Positions 1-8,252 of a stretch of 39,026 nucleotides of DNA are shown piece after piece. The notes beneath the pieces are model-generated. The model did no database searches and was not told the DNA's origin. It saw nothing but the letters and a program-made list of their open reading frames with translations. Numbering within the stretch: the stretch's first letter is position 1; every line of letters begins with the position of its first letter. The DNA comes from Chloroflexota bacterium (GTDB lineage: Bacteria > Chloroflexota > Dehalococcoidia > GIF9 > UBA5629). Where the stretch lies: assembly GCA_016865895.1 (NCBI GenBank), contig VGNY01000007.1:1-39026 (forward strand). Reading direction: 5' to 3'. A program made the position numbers and the translations under genes.

Positions 1-14
1 TTAAATATAGGGTA

Positions 15-1451
15 TTATCTTGTTACCTCTTTTACGAGCTTGCCATTAGATGAGATGACCTGAATGTTAAAGGGCATTTGGCCTAAAGCGTGCGTTGAGC
101 AGGATAGGCAAGGGTCGTAGCAGCGAATGGCTACCTCAACTCGGTTGAGTATACCTTCGGTTATTTTATTATCCTTTATATGCGTCTTGGCTACCTCATA
201 TACCGCTTTGTTCATGGCAGCATTGTTGTTGCCTGTGGCTACGATGAGGTTCACCTTTTTTATTTTACCAGTGTTATCTACCCAGTAGTGATGGAATAGA
301 GTGCCCCTTGGTGCTTCTAGGACACCAATGCCCTGCTCATTGTATTCATTTGAAGTGACTATCAGGTCAGTTGAGCATATATCCTTGTCTTCCAGTAGCT
401 GCTGGGTTCTTTCGATAGCATAAAGCAGTTCTATGAGACGGGCATAATGATAATATAGTGAACCTTCTACTATGCCATTGTTGCCCAGTTTCTTGAAATT
501 CTTGAGTTCAGCATTGGCTAAAGGGGTAGATATTCCATCGCTGACGTTAAGTCGGCCAAGGGGGCCAACTCGGTAAATACCTTTGGGATAGCCCAACTTC
601 TTGTAAAACGGGAACTTGAGATAGGACCAATCCTCAACATATTCGCTGATAATATTAAGGTAATTGGAGGGATTGAACTGATTTTCAAGCACTTTTCCTT
701 TTTGGTCAATTAACCTCAGTTTACCATCGTAGAGTTCCAGGTTGTTGTTTTCATCTACCAGTCCAAGATAGCCTGTGGGAAAACTGGCGCAGGTGCATAC
801 AAAGTCATTGTTTTTGTCATAATAGCCCTTTATTATGTCCAGAGCAATCTGGGTATCGGCAATAGCCCAATCTATCTGCTTTAGGAAGTAGTCACGGTAG
901 GTGTTGGACAGAGCTGTATTCATTCCGCCAGGCGTGGCACCGTTGGGATGGACTTTCTTGCCGCCCAACTTTTGAATGATTGTCTGCCCGAAGCTCCGAA
1001 GCTTTACACCTTTGACTGCCAGTTCAGGATTTTCGGCAATCAGCCCTATAACATTTCTTTTTGTTGGGTCGGCATCCATACCGAGAAGTAAATCTGGGCT
1101 GGCCAGATGGAAGAAATGGAGAGCATGGGATTGGATAAATTGCCCCATGTGCATTAATTCGCGTAACAATTTAGCCGGGCGAGTTAGCTCAATGCCTAAA
1201 ATCGCATCGCAGGCTTTAGCTGCAGCCAGATGATGGCTTACCGGGCAGATGCCGCAGATTCTGGGTGTGATTACTGGCATTTCCCAGAAAACCCTACCCT
1301 CGCAGAACTTTTCAAAGCCTCGAAACTGCGTTACATGGAATTTGGCGTCAGCAGCATTACCCGAATCATCTAGTTGTATGGTTACTTTGCCGTGTCCTTC
1401 AATCCGGCTAACCGGGTTTATTTCAATAGTTTTTTTAACTTCAGAAACCAT
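15..1451 (-). CDS. hoxH: [NiFe] hydrogenase large subunit, HoxH-like (group 3d type)
   Basis: Catalytic subunit carrying the Ni-Fe(CN)2CO centre that splits or forms H2 in the cytoplasm. The N-terminal L1 motif [11 protein letters not shown] and the C-terminal L2 motif DPCLSCSTH supply the four nickel-binding cysteines. About 24 residues follow the last His; in this family a maturation protease removes such a tail, so the subunit is probably processed. No protease gene is in the window. The ORF track starts at 1472, but the ATG at 1451 (MVSEVKK) has a good ribosome site (AGAGGTGA), lies 13 nt after the small-subunit stop and matches family length, so I chose it. It is the last gene of the operon hoxE-F-U-Y-H. 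The neighbouring NuoF and NuoG modules point to an NAD(P)-linked enzyme. Family very secure; subgroup 3d inferred from context. Confidence 0.95.
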   Translation of the reverse strand: MVSEVKKTIEINPVSRIEGHGKVTIQLDDSGNAADAKFHVTQFRGFEKFCEGRVFWEMPVITPRICGICPVSHHLAAAKACDAILGIELTRPAKLLRELMHMGQFIQSHALHFFHLASPDLLLGMDADPTKRNVIGLIAENPELAVKGVKLRSFGQTIIQKLGGKKVHPNGATPGGMNTALSNTYRDYFLKQIDWAIADTQIALDIIKGYYDKNNDFVCTCASFPTGYLGLVDENNNLELYDGKLRLIDQKGKVLENQFNPSNYLNIISEYVEDWSYLKFPFYKKLGYPKGIYRVGPLGRLNVSDGISTPLANAELKNFKKLGNNGIVEGSLYYHYARLIELLYAIERTQQLLEDKDICSTDLIVTSNEYNEQGIGVLEAPRGTLFHHYWVDNTGKIKKVNLIVATGNNNAAMNKAVYEVAKTHIKDNKITEGILNRVEVAIRCYDPCLSCSTHALGQMPFNIQVISSNGKLVKEVTR

Positions 1452-1464
1452 ATCTTCACCTCTT

Positions 1465-2001
1465 TCAATCAAAGCGCATCATCTCACTGGGCAGAACTGG
1501 GATTCTGCCTGCCAGGAGTTCGTTTAGAGCGTATAAGATAGCTTTAGGCTCCGGAGGGCAGCCTGGAACATAGCAGTCCACCTTTACTACATGATTTGCT
1601 GGTTTTACCTGGTCCAAGAGTGCTGGGACACCGGGCGGGCGAGGTATCTTACCCTTGTAGGTGCTCTCGGTCTCGATATATCCACGTCTGAGAACATCTT
1701 CTTTGTCGAAAGTGCTGCGCATGGCGCATACACCTCCGAAGCAGGCGCAATCACCCCAGGCCATCAGTATCTTGCAGTTAGCTCTCAAGTGTTTCAGTGT
1801 CTCCTCCTCTTCGGTATTGCCAACGGAACCTTCTACTATACCGACATCTACCGATGAAAACTCTTTTATATCGGTTACGGGAGTCCTGGTGAATTCAACG
1901 ACTTTGGCTAGCTCAATTATTGCCTCATCGATATCCAAGAATGACATGTGACAGCCAGCACAGCTTTCCAACCACACTGTAGCTACTTTGACCTTTGCCA
2001 T
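1465..2001 (-). CDS. hoxY: [NiFe] hydrogenase small subunit, HoxY-like
   Basis: Electron-transfer partner of HoxH. At 178 aa it is the short form, with cysteines only for the proximal [4Fe-4S] cluster: SCAGC near the N-terminus, CACFGG in the middle and PGCPPEP near the C-terminus. [14 protein letters not shown] is close to the HoxY signature. There is no Tat signal, so the enzyme is cytoplasmic. The ATG at 2001 has AAGGAG nine bases upstream. The gene starts 12 nt after the NuoG-like gene stops and ends 13 nt before hoxH. Electrons from the Ni-Fe site should pass through this cluster to the NuoG-like and NuoF-like subunits encoded upstream. Confidence 0.95.
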   Translation of the reverse strand: MAKVKVATVWLESCAGCHMSFLDIDEAIIELAKVVEFTRTPVTDIKEFSSVDVGIVEGSVGNTEEEETLKHLRANCKILMAWGDCACFGGVCAMRSTFDKEDVLRRGYIETESTYKGKIPRPPGVPALLDQVKPANHVVKVDCYVPGCPPEPKAILYALNELLAGRIPVLPSEMMRFD

Positions 2002-2013
2002 GTGATTAACTCC

Positions 2014-4017
2014 TTATTTTCGATTACTATTTTTTATATGTTTTGCGATATCGCGTAATATTTCTGAATCTGTCTTGATGCCATCAGGCGGTTTGATGAG
2101 GCGCGAAGTTGATTTGACTACACCGTCCAGAGTACTGTATTTTCCGCCTACTTCTGTCCAGATTGGCGATGGCAATACTACATTGACTTTCGACATTGGA
2201 GGTGAGAAATAGCTGGACTGAACAACTATAAACTCTATTTCCTTGCGAAGGTGTGGTAATTCTGCCGAGTCAATATAGTCATCAGCTAAGAGTATATATA
2301 AAGCCTTTACGCCGTTTTTGGTCAAGTTCTTAATAATAGATTGCGATGGGTTGGCTACTCCCATATCCCAGGCCCCACGGCTATTTCCCTTAGGCTTTAG
2401 GGATATGATTTTTGGCTTTCCACTGCTTTGGCTTTCAGAAACAGCCGCTAGGTTAAGGAGGGCTGTTATAAGCCCTGGGTTTCGCTGTTGCAGAATGCCT
2501 TCACCGTAGATGATGATGCTGTGTTGAGCCTTGATGAGCATCTCAGCAGCCTCAAGAAAGTCGTCAGCACCAATCCCAGCTTGTTCACTGCCTTGCTTTA
2601 CATTAATGTCCTTAAGGGAAGCTGCTGTTTTCTTCGCCTGTGCAGAGCCTTTTTTAGGACCTTTATCAATGGTGGCTTTAGTCAGGATGTTTAGAGCCAA
2701 AGCCTCCTTACCTTCTTTTGGTTTCAACCATAGAGTCGAGTGATAAACGAAGGCATTTTGCGTTTGGTCGATAACGATAAGTTTTGCCTTGTTTTGCCTT
2801 GCTGCTCGGGCGATATAAGAACCAGCTATAGGGTGGCTTTTAAGCGGATTGGCACCTACTACGAGTATACAATCAGCCTTGAGTATTTCCTCTAGTGAGG
2901 TCTCGATGTTCAGCCCAGCCGTCGCTTGGTAAGTCTTGGTGCCTTGGATAATGGCTCTGTAGATATCTCCGTCGAGAGTATCGATTAGCTCACTGCCAAT
3001 GGTCACGGTGATGAATTCCTTAAAAGCCTTGAGGGACTCGTTGCTAGCTTGGCTTGATGCTATGCCAGCTATGCTGTTATCGCCGTATCGTGCCTTCAAT
3101 TCTGCAAGCTTTTTAGCTGTTATATCTATGGCTTCACTTAAAGGTCGGGATTCGAGCTTACCACGGCCGTTTCTTACCAGTGCTGTATCGATTCTTTTGT
3201 TATTTTTGTACAATGGAGCGAAACGTCCTTTGTGGCAAAGTATGCCGCGTTTGTCTATGAGGTCAGGACTATCAATTTTTACGAGCCTGTTATCCTTGAC
3301 TAGTGCCTCAATTTGACAACCAACACCGCATATTGGGCATATGCTGCTTACCTTTTGGCATTCCTCTGGTTTACCCTTGTAGGCGCTCGTTTTAGAGAAA
3401 ATTGCGCCGGTAGGGCAAGCTTGAAAGCAAGCTCCGCAAGAAATGCAGGATGAGTTACCTAGAGGTTGATTAAGGTCAGCTACAACCGTGTCCTTCCAGC
3501 CGCGGTTGCCAAAATCTAGTGTATGCATACCAACAATTTCATCACATGTTCTGATACATCTACCGCATAAAATACAGCGATTGTGGTCAATAACCAGGTA
3601 ATCGTTTACTGAGTCTACTGGCAGAGCAGGCCAGGAATATGGATAACGGGCATTGTCCATCTGGTACTTATAAGCAAGGCTCTGCAGTTCACAATCGCCG
3701 CTGGCTACACATTGAGCGCACAGGTGGTTGCGTTCGGTGAACATCAGTTCCAAGATGAGGCGGCGGTACTTCTCCAGCTTTTCGTTATGTGTCTGTATCA
3801 CCAACCCATCCCGCGCTGGATAAGTACAGGCGGGCACTGGTCGTCTCTCTCTTTCGATTTCGACTACGCAGAGGCGACAAGCGCCGACATCGCTCAATCC
3901 CTTGTAGTGACAGAGTGTGGGCAAATCAATACCGTTAATCTGGCAGATGTCGAGAACGGTATCACCCTCCCTGCCTTTAACCTGTTTACCATTGATTGTT
4001 AGAGTTATCTCTTTCAT
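2014..4017 (-). CDS. NuoG-like Fe-S subunit of NAD(P)-linked hydrogenase (long HoxU position)
   Basis: Iron-sulfur wire between the hydrogenase dimer and the NuoF-like diaphorase. Domains in order: 2Fe-2S ferredoxin (Cys 36, 47, 50, 64), the His-Cys3 cluster region (HLCAQCVASGDC, about 98-109), two [4Fe-4S] sites (CILCGRCIRTC about 148-158; CISCGACFQAC about 191-201), then a molybdopterin-oxidoreductase-like part opening with CPICGVGC (about 227-234). Standard HoxU is about 240 aa; this protein is 667 aa and keeps the NuoG/FdhA-like C-terminal domain. That domain is shorter than in true formate dehydrogenases and I see no catalytic Cys/Sec, so it is probably structural, as in NuoG. The start lies 2 nt after the preceding stop, implying translational coupling. 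Formate dehydrogenase is the main alternative but fits the neighbours less well. Confidence 0.88.
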   Translation of the reverse strand: MKEITLTINGKQVKGREGDTVLDICQINGIDLPTLCHYKGLSDVGACRLCVVEIERERRPVPACTYPARDGLVIQTHNEKLEKYRRLILELMFTERNHLCAQCVASGDCELQSLAYKYQMDNARYPYSWPALPVDSVNDYLVIDHNRCILCGRCIRTCDEIVGMHTLDFGNRGWKDTVVADLNQPLGNSSCISCGACFQACPTGAIFSKTSAYKGKPEECQKVSSICPICGVGCQIEALVKDNRLVKIDSPDLIDKRGILCHKGRFAPLYKNNKRIDTALVRNGRGKLESRPLSEAIDITAKKLAELKARYGDNSIAGIASSQASNESLKAFKEFITVTIGSELIDTLDGDIYRAIIQGTKTYQATAGLNIETSLEEILKADCILVVGANPLKSHPIAGSYIARAARQNKAKLIVIDQTQNAFVYHSTLWLKPKEGKEALALNILTKATIDKGPKKGSAQAKKTAASLKDINVKQGSEQAGIGADDFLEAAEMLIKAQHSIIIYGEGILQQRNPGLITALLNLAAVSESQSSGKPKIISLKPKGNSRGAWDMGVANPSQSIIKNLTKNGVKALYILLADDYIDSAELPHLRKEIEFIVVQSSYFSPPMSKVNVVLPSPIWTEVGGKYSTLDGVVKSTSRLIKPPDGIKTDSEILRDIAKHIKNSNRK

Positions 4018-4019
4018 GT

Positions 4020-7000
4020 CTACTCTCCTACCTCAAGGTCACATCTTAGACATCGGCTGGCTTCTTCTCTCGCCTCCTTAACACTGTAGGGCAAGACCAC
4101 CTCTTTAAAGGAAGCCTTTTTATCGGCGGTGGCAATCTCGGCAATCTTTATTCGATGTCTTTCCTTAAGCTCTTCTTCAGTAGGCATCACAGAGGGGACT
4201 GCTATGGGCTCGTAGCCGTTTCGTTCTACCAGTGGTGAAAGCTCCTCACCTCGAAGGAATCTCTTTATGGAGCAGGCTGCCCTTTGGCCAGTAGCGATCG
4301 CTTCAATTACAGTCGCTGCGCCTGTAACGGCGTCTCCCCCAGCGAAAACTCCCTTGCGACCCGTAGCAAGGGTTCTGGGGTCAGCTACTATTGTTCCTCC
4401 CCTCGCGGTGCCGATTCCATCGCCTTTCAGAAATGAGGTATCTGGTCTTTGACCTGTAGCCTCGATCAGTGTATCAAAATCCATTTTGTATTCAGATCCT
4501 TCTTTTGGATATGGGGTCTTTCTTCCGCTCGTGTCAAACTCCTTTAATTCCATGCGGACACATTCAAGTCCGGCTACCTTGCCATCCTTGCCTAATACTT
4601 TAGTTGGGGCTGTCAGGCAGTGAATCTGAATACCCTCTTCTTCAGCAGATGCTATTTCTTCGACTATGGCTGGCATGTCCTTCTTTTCACGACGATATAG
4701 TATGTGAACTTCTTTAGCCCCTTTTCGCAAGGCTACCCTTGCTGCGTCGACGGCAGAATTACCACCACCGACGACCGCCACCTTTTGTCCTACCTTTATG
4801 TCTTTCCCCAAGCTTATTTCTCTCAGAAAATCAATAGCGTCATATACCTCTTTCAATTCCTCACCCGGGATTTTCATTTTGTCTCCCTTGTGAGCGCCGG
4901 TGGCGATGAACACTGCTTGGTACCCAGCTTTCAACAGCGATTCGACATCATCAACACGATTGTTCAATCTTATATCGACCCCGAGCTTTTCCACGGTTTC
5001 AATTTCTCTCTTGAGTATTTGTTTGGGGAGGCGGTATTCAGGTATGCCAACTGCTAACATTCCTCCAGCTACAGGCAGAGCTTCAAGAACTGTGACCTGA
5101 TATCCCTCTTGAGCAAGGTCCCAGGCTGCTGACAATCCGGCTGGCCCTGCGCCGATAATAGCGACCTTCTCCTTTTTGCGTTCCTTGATCTTGGGAATAT
5201 ATTCAAGTCCGTGCTCGAAAGCGTAGTCAGTAGCAGCTCTTTTGAGATGTCTGATGGCAACTGGGTCATCTATCTGACCTCGTCGGCATTTGCTTTCACA
5301 TGGGTGGTTACACACCCGTCCGACGCTAAAGGGGAAGGGCAGCCTCTGTATAATCAAGCGATAGGCCTGCTCGAATTTTCCTTCCTTAATGAGAACGACA
5401 TATCCTGGGACATCGAGCCCTACAGGACAGGTATGTTGGCATGGTGCTTTGAGTAAGGCCTGGCAGACTGCAGCTGGGCATTTTTTGTCTATGATATGAG
5501 CTTCATATTCCTGTCTAAAGTGGCGCAGTGTAGTCAGGACCGGATTAGGTGCTGTCTGCCCTAAACCACAGATAGAAGCAGAGCCAACCATTTCGGCTAA
5601 TTCCTCTAATGTAGTGAGGTCTTCCATGGTGCCTTTGCCATCTGTGATCTTAGTTAGAAGCTCCAGCATCTTTGGAATCCCTGCCCGGCAAGGAGTGCAT
5701 TTACCGCAGGACTCGTCTCTCGTGAATTGGAGGAAGAACTTGGCGACATCATTGACCATGCAGCTATCCTCATCCATGACTACAAGTCCACCTGAGCCCA
5801 TAATTGCTCCTAAAGCAGTGACGGCCTCGTAGTCGACAGGGGTGTTCAGGTGTTCGATCGGGATGACACCCCCGGATGGACCACCTATCTGCACTGCCTT
5901 GTATTTTTTCCCCTGTGGTATACCGCCGCCGATGTCAAACACAATCTTTCCTAGGCTAGTGCCCAGTGGAACTTCAACCAACCCGGTGTTGTTTACCTTC
6001 CCTACCAAACATAGTGTCTTTGTGCCTTTACTTCTTTCGGTGCCGACACTTCCGAACCATTCGGCCCCTTTCCAGATTATCTGTGGGATATTCGACCAAG
6101 TCTCTACATTGTTAAGCGTGGTTGGTCTACCGAAAAGCCCTTTGTTGGCTGGGAATGGTGGTCGCTGGCGTGGGTTTCCTCGTTTTCCTTCGATTGAGAT
6201 TAAGAGAGCAGTTTCCTCTCCACAAACAAAGGCACCAGCACCTGGGAATATATCTAGATCGAATTGGAAGCCAGTACCCAGTATATTTTTTCCTAGAAGG
6301 CCATATTCTCGGGCCTGGGTTATAGCATGGTTCAATGTCTCGATAGCAAGGGGGTATTCAGCGCGGACATATGCATAGCCTTGCCGCACATTGCCTATGG
6401 CATAAGCTCCTATTGCCATTCCCTCAATTATTGAGTGTGGATTTCCTTCTAAAACGGCACGGTTCATATAGGCACCCGGGTCTCCTTCATCACCATTACA
6501 GACAACGTATTTCTCATCGCCTGGGGCACTGCGAACAAACGACCACTTCGTGGATGTAGGGAAACCTGCTCCTCCACGTCCTCTTAAGGCAGCTCGTCCG
6601 ATCTCTTCGATGACTTCCTCTGGCTTCATTTTAGTGAGAGCCTTGGCCAATGCTTGATAGCCATCCCTGGCAATATATTCTTCTATATTCATCGGGTTGA
6701 GGTCTTGGTTATGCATAATCCTTATCTCTTGTAGCTTGATCAACGGGTCATCGGTGTTTAGCTTCCATTCCTCTACCACTTTACTGCGAACAAGATGTTG
6801 CTCAACAACATTAGGGACTTTATCATCAGTGAGGTCATAGTAGGTAGTTTTCCCGTCCGAAGGATGGACAACTGTGACTACTGGTTCTCGATCACACAAC
6901 CCGATGCACGCTGCTTTTAACACAGTGACATCTGGTAATTTGCGGTCTTTGACCTCTCGTTGAAAAGCTTCAAGTACCTTGTTTGCTCCTGAAGATATGC

Positions 7001-7112
7001 CACATGTTCCAAGATGAACCTTAACTTGGATCTTCCTTTCTTGTCCCGATAGTCTATCACGGATTTTGTCTCTAAACTTCGTAAGTTCTTCTACAGATGC
7101 AAGTGGTTTCAT
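4020..7112 (-). CDS. NuoF/HoxF-like diaphorase fused to a GltD/NfnB-like flavoprotein
   Basis: A 1030-aa fusion. Residues 30-110 form a thioredoxin-like 2Fe-2S domain (GTCGISSGA; ACIGLC). Residues 150-450 are the NuoF FMN/NADH domain, with GRGGAGFPTSTKW at about 178 and the NGDEGDPGAY stretch at about 206. CGKCTPC near 469-475 and CGLG near 515 bind a [4Fe-4S] cluster. From about 545 there is a glutamate-synthase-small-chain Fe-S domain (CPVGLDVPG; CNHPCESKC), then two Rossmann folds (GAGPAGL near 654; GGGNSAVDAAR near 800) ending in CLRCD. The protein therefore has two nucleotide-binding flavin sites, one NADH:FMN and one NfnB-like FAD. This is compatible with electron bifurcation, or with coupling NADH and NADPH pools to H2; that is inference. 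SD is AGGAGA; the gene begins 9 nt after the NuoE-like stop. Confidence 0.93.
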   Translation of the reverse strand: MKPLASVEELTKFRDKIRDRLSGQERKIQVKVHLGTCGISSGANKVLEAFQREVKDRKLPDVTVLKAACIGLCDREPVVTVVHPSDGKTTYYDLTDDKVPNVVEQHLVRSKVVEEWKLNTDDPLIKLQEIRIMHNQDLNPMNIEEYIARDGYQALAKALTKMKPEEVIEEIGRAALRGRGGAGFPTSTKWSFVRSAPGDEKYVVCNGDEGDPGAYMNRAVLEGNPHSIIEGMAIGAYAIGNVRQGYAYVRAEYPLAIETLNHAITQAREYGLLGKNILGTGFQFDLDIFPGAGAFVCGEETALLISIEGKRGNPRQRPPFPANKGLFGRPTTLNNVETWSNIPQIIWKGAEWFGSVGTERSKGTKTLCLVGKVNNTGLVEVPLGTSLGKIVFDIGGGIPQGKKYKAVQIGGPSGGVIPIEHLNTPVDYEAVTALGAIMGSGGLVVMDEDSCMVNDVAKFFLQFTRDESCGKCTPCRAGIPKMLELLTKITDGKGTMEDLTTLEELAEMVGSASICGLGQTAPNPVLTTLRHFRQEYEAHIIDKKCPAAVCQALLKAPCQHTCPVGLDVPGYVVLIKEGKFEQAYRLIIQRLPFPFSVGRVCNHPCESKCRRGQIDDPVAIRHLKRAATDYAFEHGLEYIPKIKERKKEKVAIIGAGPAGLSAAWDLAQEGYQVTVLEALPVAGGMLAVGIPEYRLPKQILKREIETVEKLGVDIRLNNRVDDVESLLKAGYQAVFIATGAHKGDKMKIPGEELKEVYDAIDFLREISLGKDIKVGQKVAVVGGGNSAVDAARVALRKGAKEVHILYRREKKDMPAIVEEIASAEEEGIQIHCLTAPTKVLGKDGKVAGLECVRMELKEFDTSGRKTPYPKEGSEYKMDFDTLIEATGQRPDTSFLKGDGIGTARGGTIVADPRTLATGRKGVFAGGDAVTGAATVIEAIATGQRAACSIKRFLRGEELSPLVERNGYEPIAVPSVMPTEEELKERHRIKIAEIATADKKASFKEVVLPYSVKEAREEASRCLRCDLEVGE

Positions 7113-7121
7113 CCTATTCTC

Positions 7122-7634
7122 CTATCGATATGAACTCAGGATTTCTTTTAGCTGGCTAGGTTTTACCTTTCGATGAACATTCTCCCTTATAGCCATTACC
7201 GGAGATAGCCCACAGCAGCCGATACATCTTACCATCTGTAGGGAGAATTTACCGTCGGGTGTAGTCCCACCAGACTCAAGGCCGAGGTCTTTCTTCAGAA
7301 CATCAAGAATCCTCTGCCCCCCTTTAACATAACAACTGGTGCCCAAGCAGACCTGAATTACATACTTACCCTTTGGCACCATTGAGAAGAAGGAGTAAAA
7401 ACTCGTTATGCCGTACAATTCGCTCAGGGGGATTCTCATTTCTTTAGAGATAGCTTCTAGGATTTCGGGTGGCAGGTAACCGATAAGTTCTTGAATTTGC
7501 TGTAGTACCCGAATTGGAGCTCCGGCCTGCCCGTTGGTGGCTTCAACTATTTTTCTGATTTGCTGTAGTGTCTTCTCATTAATCTTCTTGCTTGTTTTTC
7601 CTTGCGATAGCGCGACTATGTTTGCTTGTTTCAA
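7122..7634 (-). CDS. hoxE: NuoE/HoxE-like 2Fe-2S thioredoxin-fold subunit
   Basis: First gene of the minus-strand hydrogenase operon. The thioredoxin-like [2Fe-2S] domain has the four expected ligands (CLGTSC and CIGCCG), preceded by the helical region typical of the 24-kDa subunit (GYLPPEILEAISKE; YGITSFYSFF). The ORF track begins at a GTG at 7640 that lies inside the ribosome site. The TTG at 7634 has AAGGAGGT with ideal spacing, so I placed the start there (170 aa). The product should pair with the NuoF-like domain of the next gene. It begins the divergent intergenic region shared with the second hydrogenase operon. Confidence 0.93.
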   Translation of the reverse strand: MKQANIVALSQGKTSKKINEKTLQQIRKIVEATNGQAGAPIRVLQQIQELIGYLPPEILEAISKEMRIPLSELYGITSFYSFFSMVPKGKYVIQVCLGTSCYVKGGQRILDVLKKDLGLESGGTTPDGKFSLQMVRCIGCCGLSPVMAIRENVHRKVKPSQLKEILSSYR

Positions 7635-7850
7635 GGTCACCTCCTTATGATGTAGTTGAAGTCCAGGAAACCGGTTCTTATTTTGAGTGTGTTAGCTCTA
7701 CCCACAACTTTTCTGTTTGAATGTGACCGGTAATATCATTTACTCTACTAGCACAATATAACAATTTTCTAAAGTATATCGCATCGTTCTTTTTCTCTAT
7801 TTTCGATAAGACTTTAGCTGCGTCATGAGGTAATGGATAGTTAGCTAATC

Positions 7851-7867
7851 AGCATGTACTACATGCT
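7851..7867. promoter_or_regulatory. Perfect palindrome, candidate operator
   Basis: AGCATGTA, a central C, then TACATGCT: two perfect 8-nt arms around one base. The shape is that of a site for a dimeric repressor or activator. It sits about 215 nt from the minus-strand operon start and about 385 nt from the plus-strand start. The binding protein is unknown. Confidence 0.5.
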
Positions 7868-8052
7868 ACTATTCTAAGGCTAAACCGACAAATTATATCA
7901 TATGGCAAATTTGGCTACAAAGAGTCTCCGATGGAATTGATAGACAAGGTTTACACCCAGGGCGAATTAGCACACCTCCATAAATGTTCGTCCGTTTGAG
8001 TGGCCTGTTTTGATACTTGCTTCCAACGAAAACCCACCCCATTTCCTTGAAG

Positions 8053-8190
8053 AGTAATAGGCAAAATTGCTAATTTTTCCGAATAGCCATAGGTAAAATA
8101 GCTTGTTTCTTTGGACGACAACGGGTATAATTGCCACGGCAGATTTTTGCCTGATAGCAATGGTGAACCCAGAGATTTTTCTGCTGTATT
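8053..8190. repeat. Four degenerate ~35-nt direct repeats
   Basis: Units at about 8053-8084, 8085-8119, 8120-8155 and 8156-8190. They share a loose pattern: AG then a few bases, GGTAAAAT or similar, GC, then ATTTTT or TTTCT, then a CTGAT or GAAT-like end. They are too diverged and lack spacers for a CRISPR. The array ends about 60 nt before the start codon of the flavoprotein gene, so it may be a decayed regulatory array. Confidence 0.35.
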
Positions 8191-8252
8191 CTGATTGATA
8201 TACTATCTGATATATTTCTTGTAAAATTTCATTTCTAGTAAGGAGGTTTAAT

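Larger units (their letters stand above)
7635..8252. promoter_or_regulatory. Divergent regulatory region between two hydrogenase operons
   Basis: This non-coding stretch of about 610 nt separates two hydrogenase operons transcribed away from each other, so it must hold both promoters. It is AT-rich and contains a perfect 17-nt palindrome (7851-7867) and a run of degenerate ~35-nt repeats (8053-8190). The two ORF-track entries here (7951..8160 and 7967..8287, minus) have no family resemblance, no ribosome site and overlap the repeats; I treat them as chance. I could not assign confident -35/-10 boxes to either operon. Confidence 0.7.

Noticed and set aside
2014-4017. Formate dehydrogenase alpha subunit
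   Set aside because: Too short for a full enzyme, no visible catalytic Cys/Sec, and it is tightly coupled to hydrogenase and NuoF-like genes; NuoG-like fits better.
8053-8190. Possible CRISPR array
   Set aside because: The units are diverged, directly adjacent without spacers, and no cas genes are nearby.
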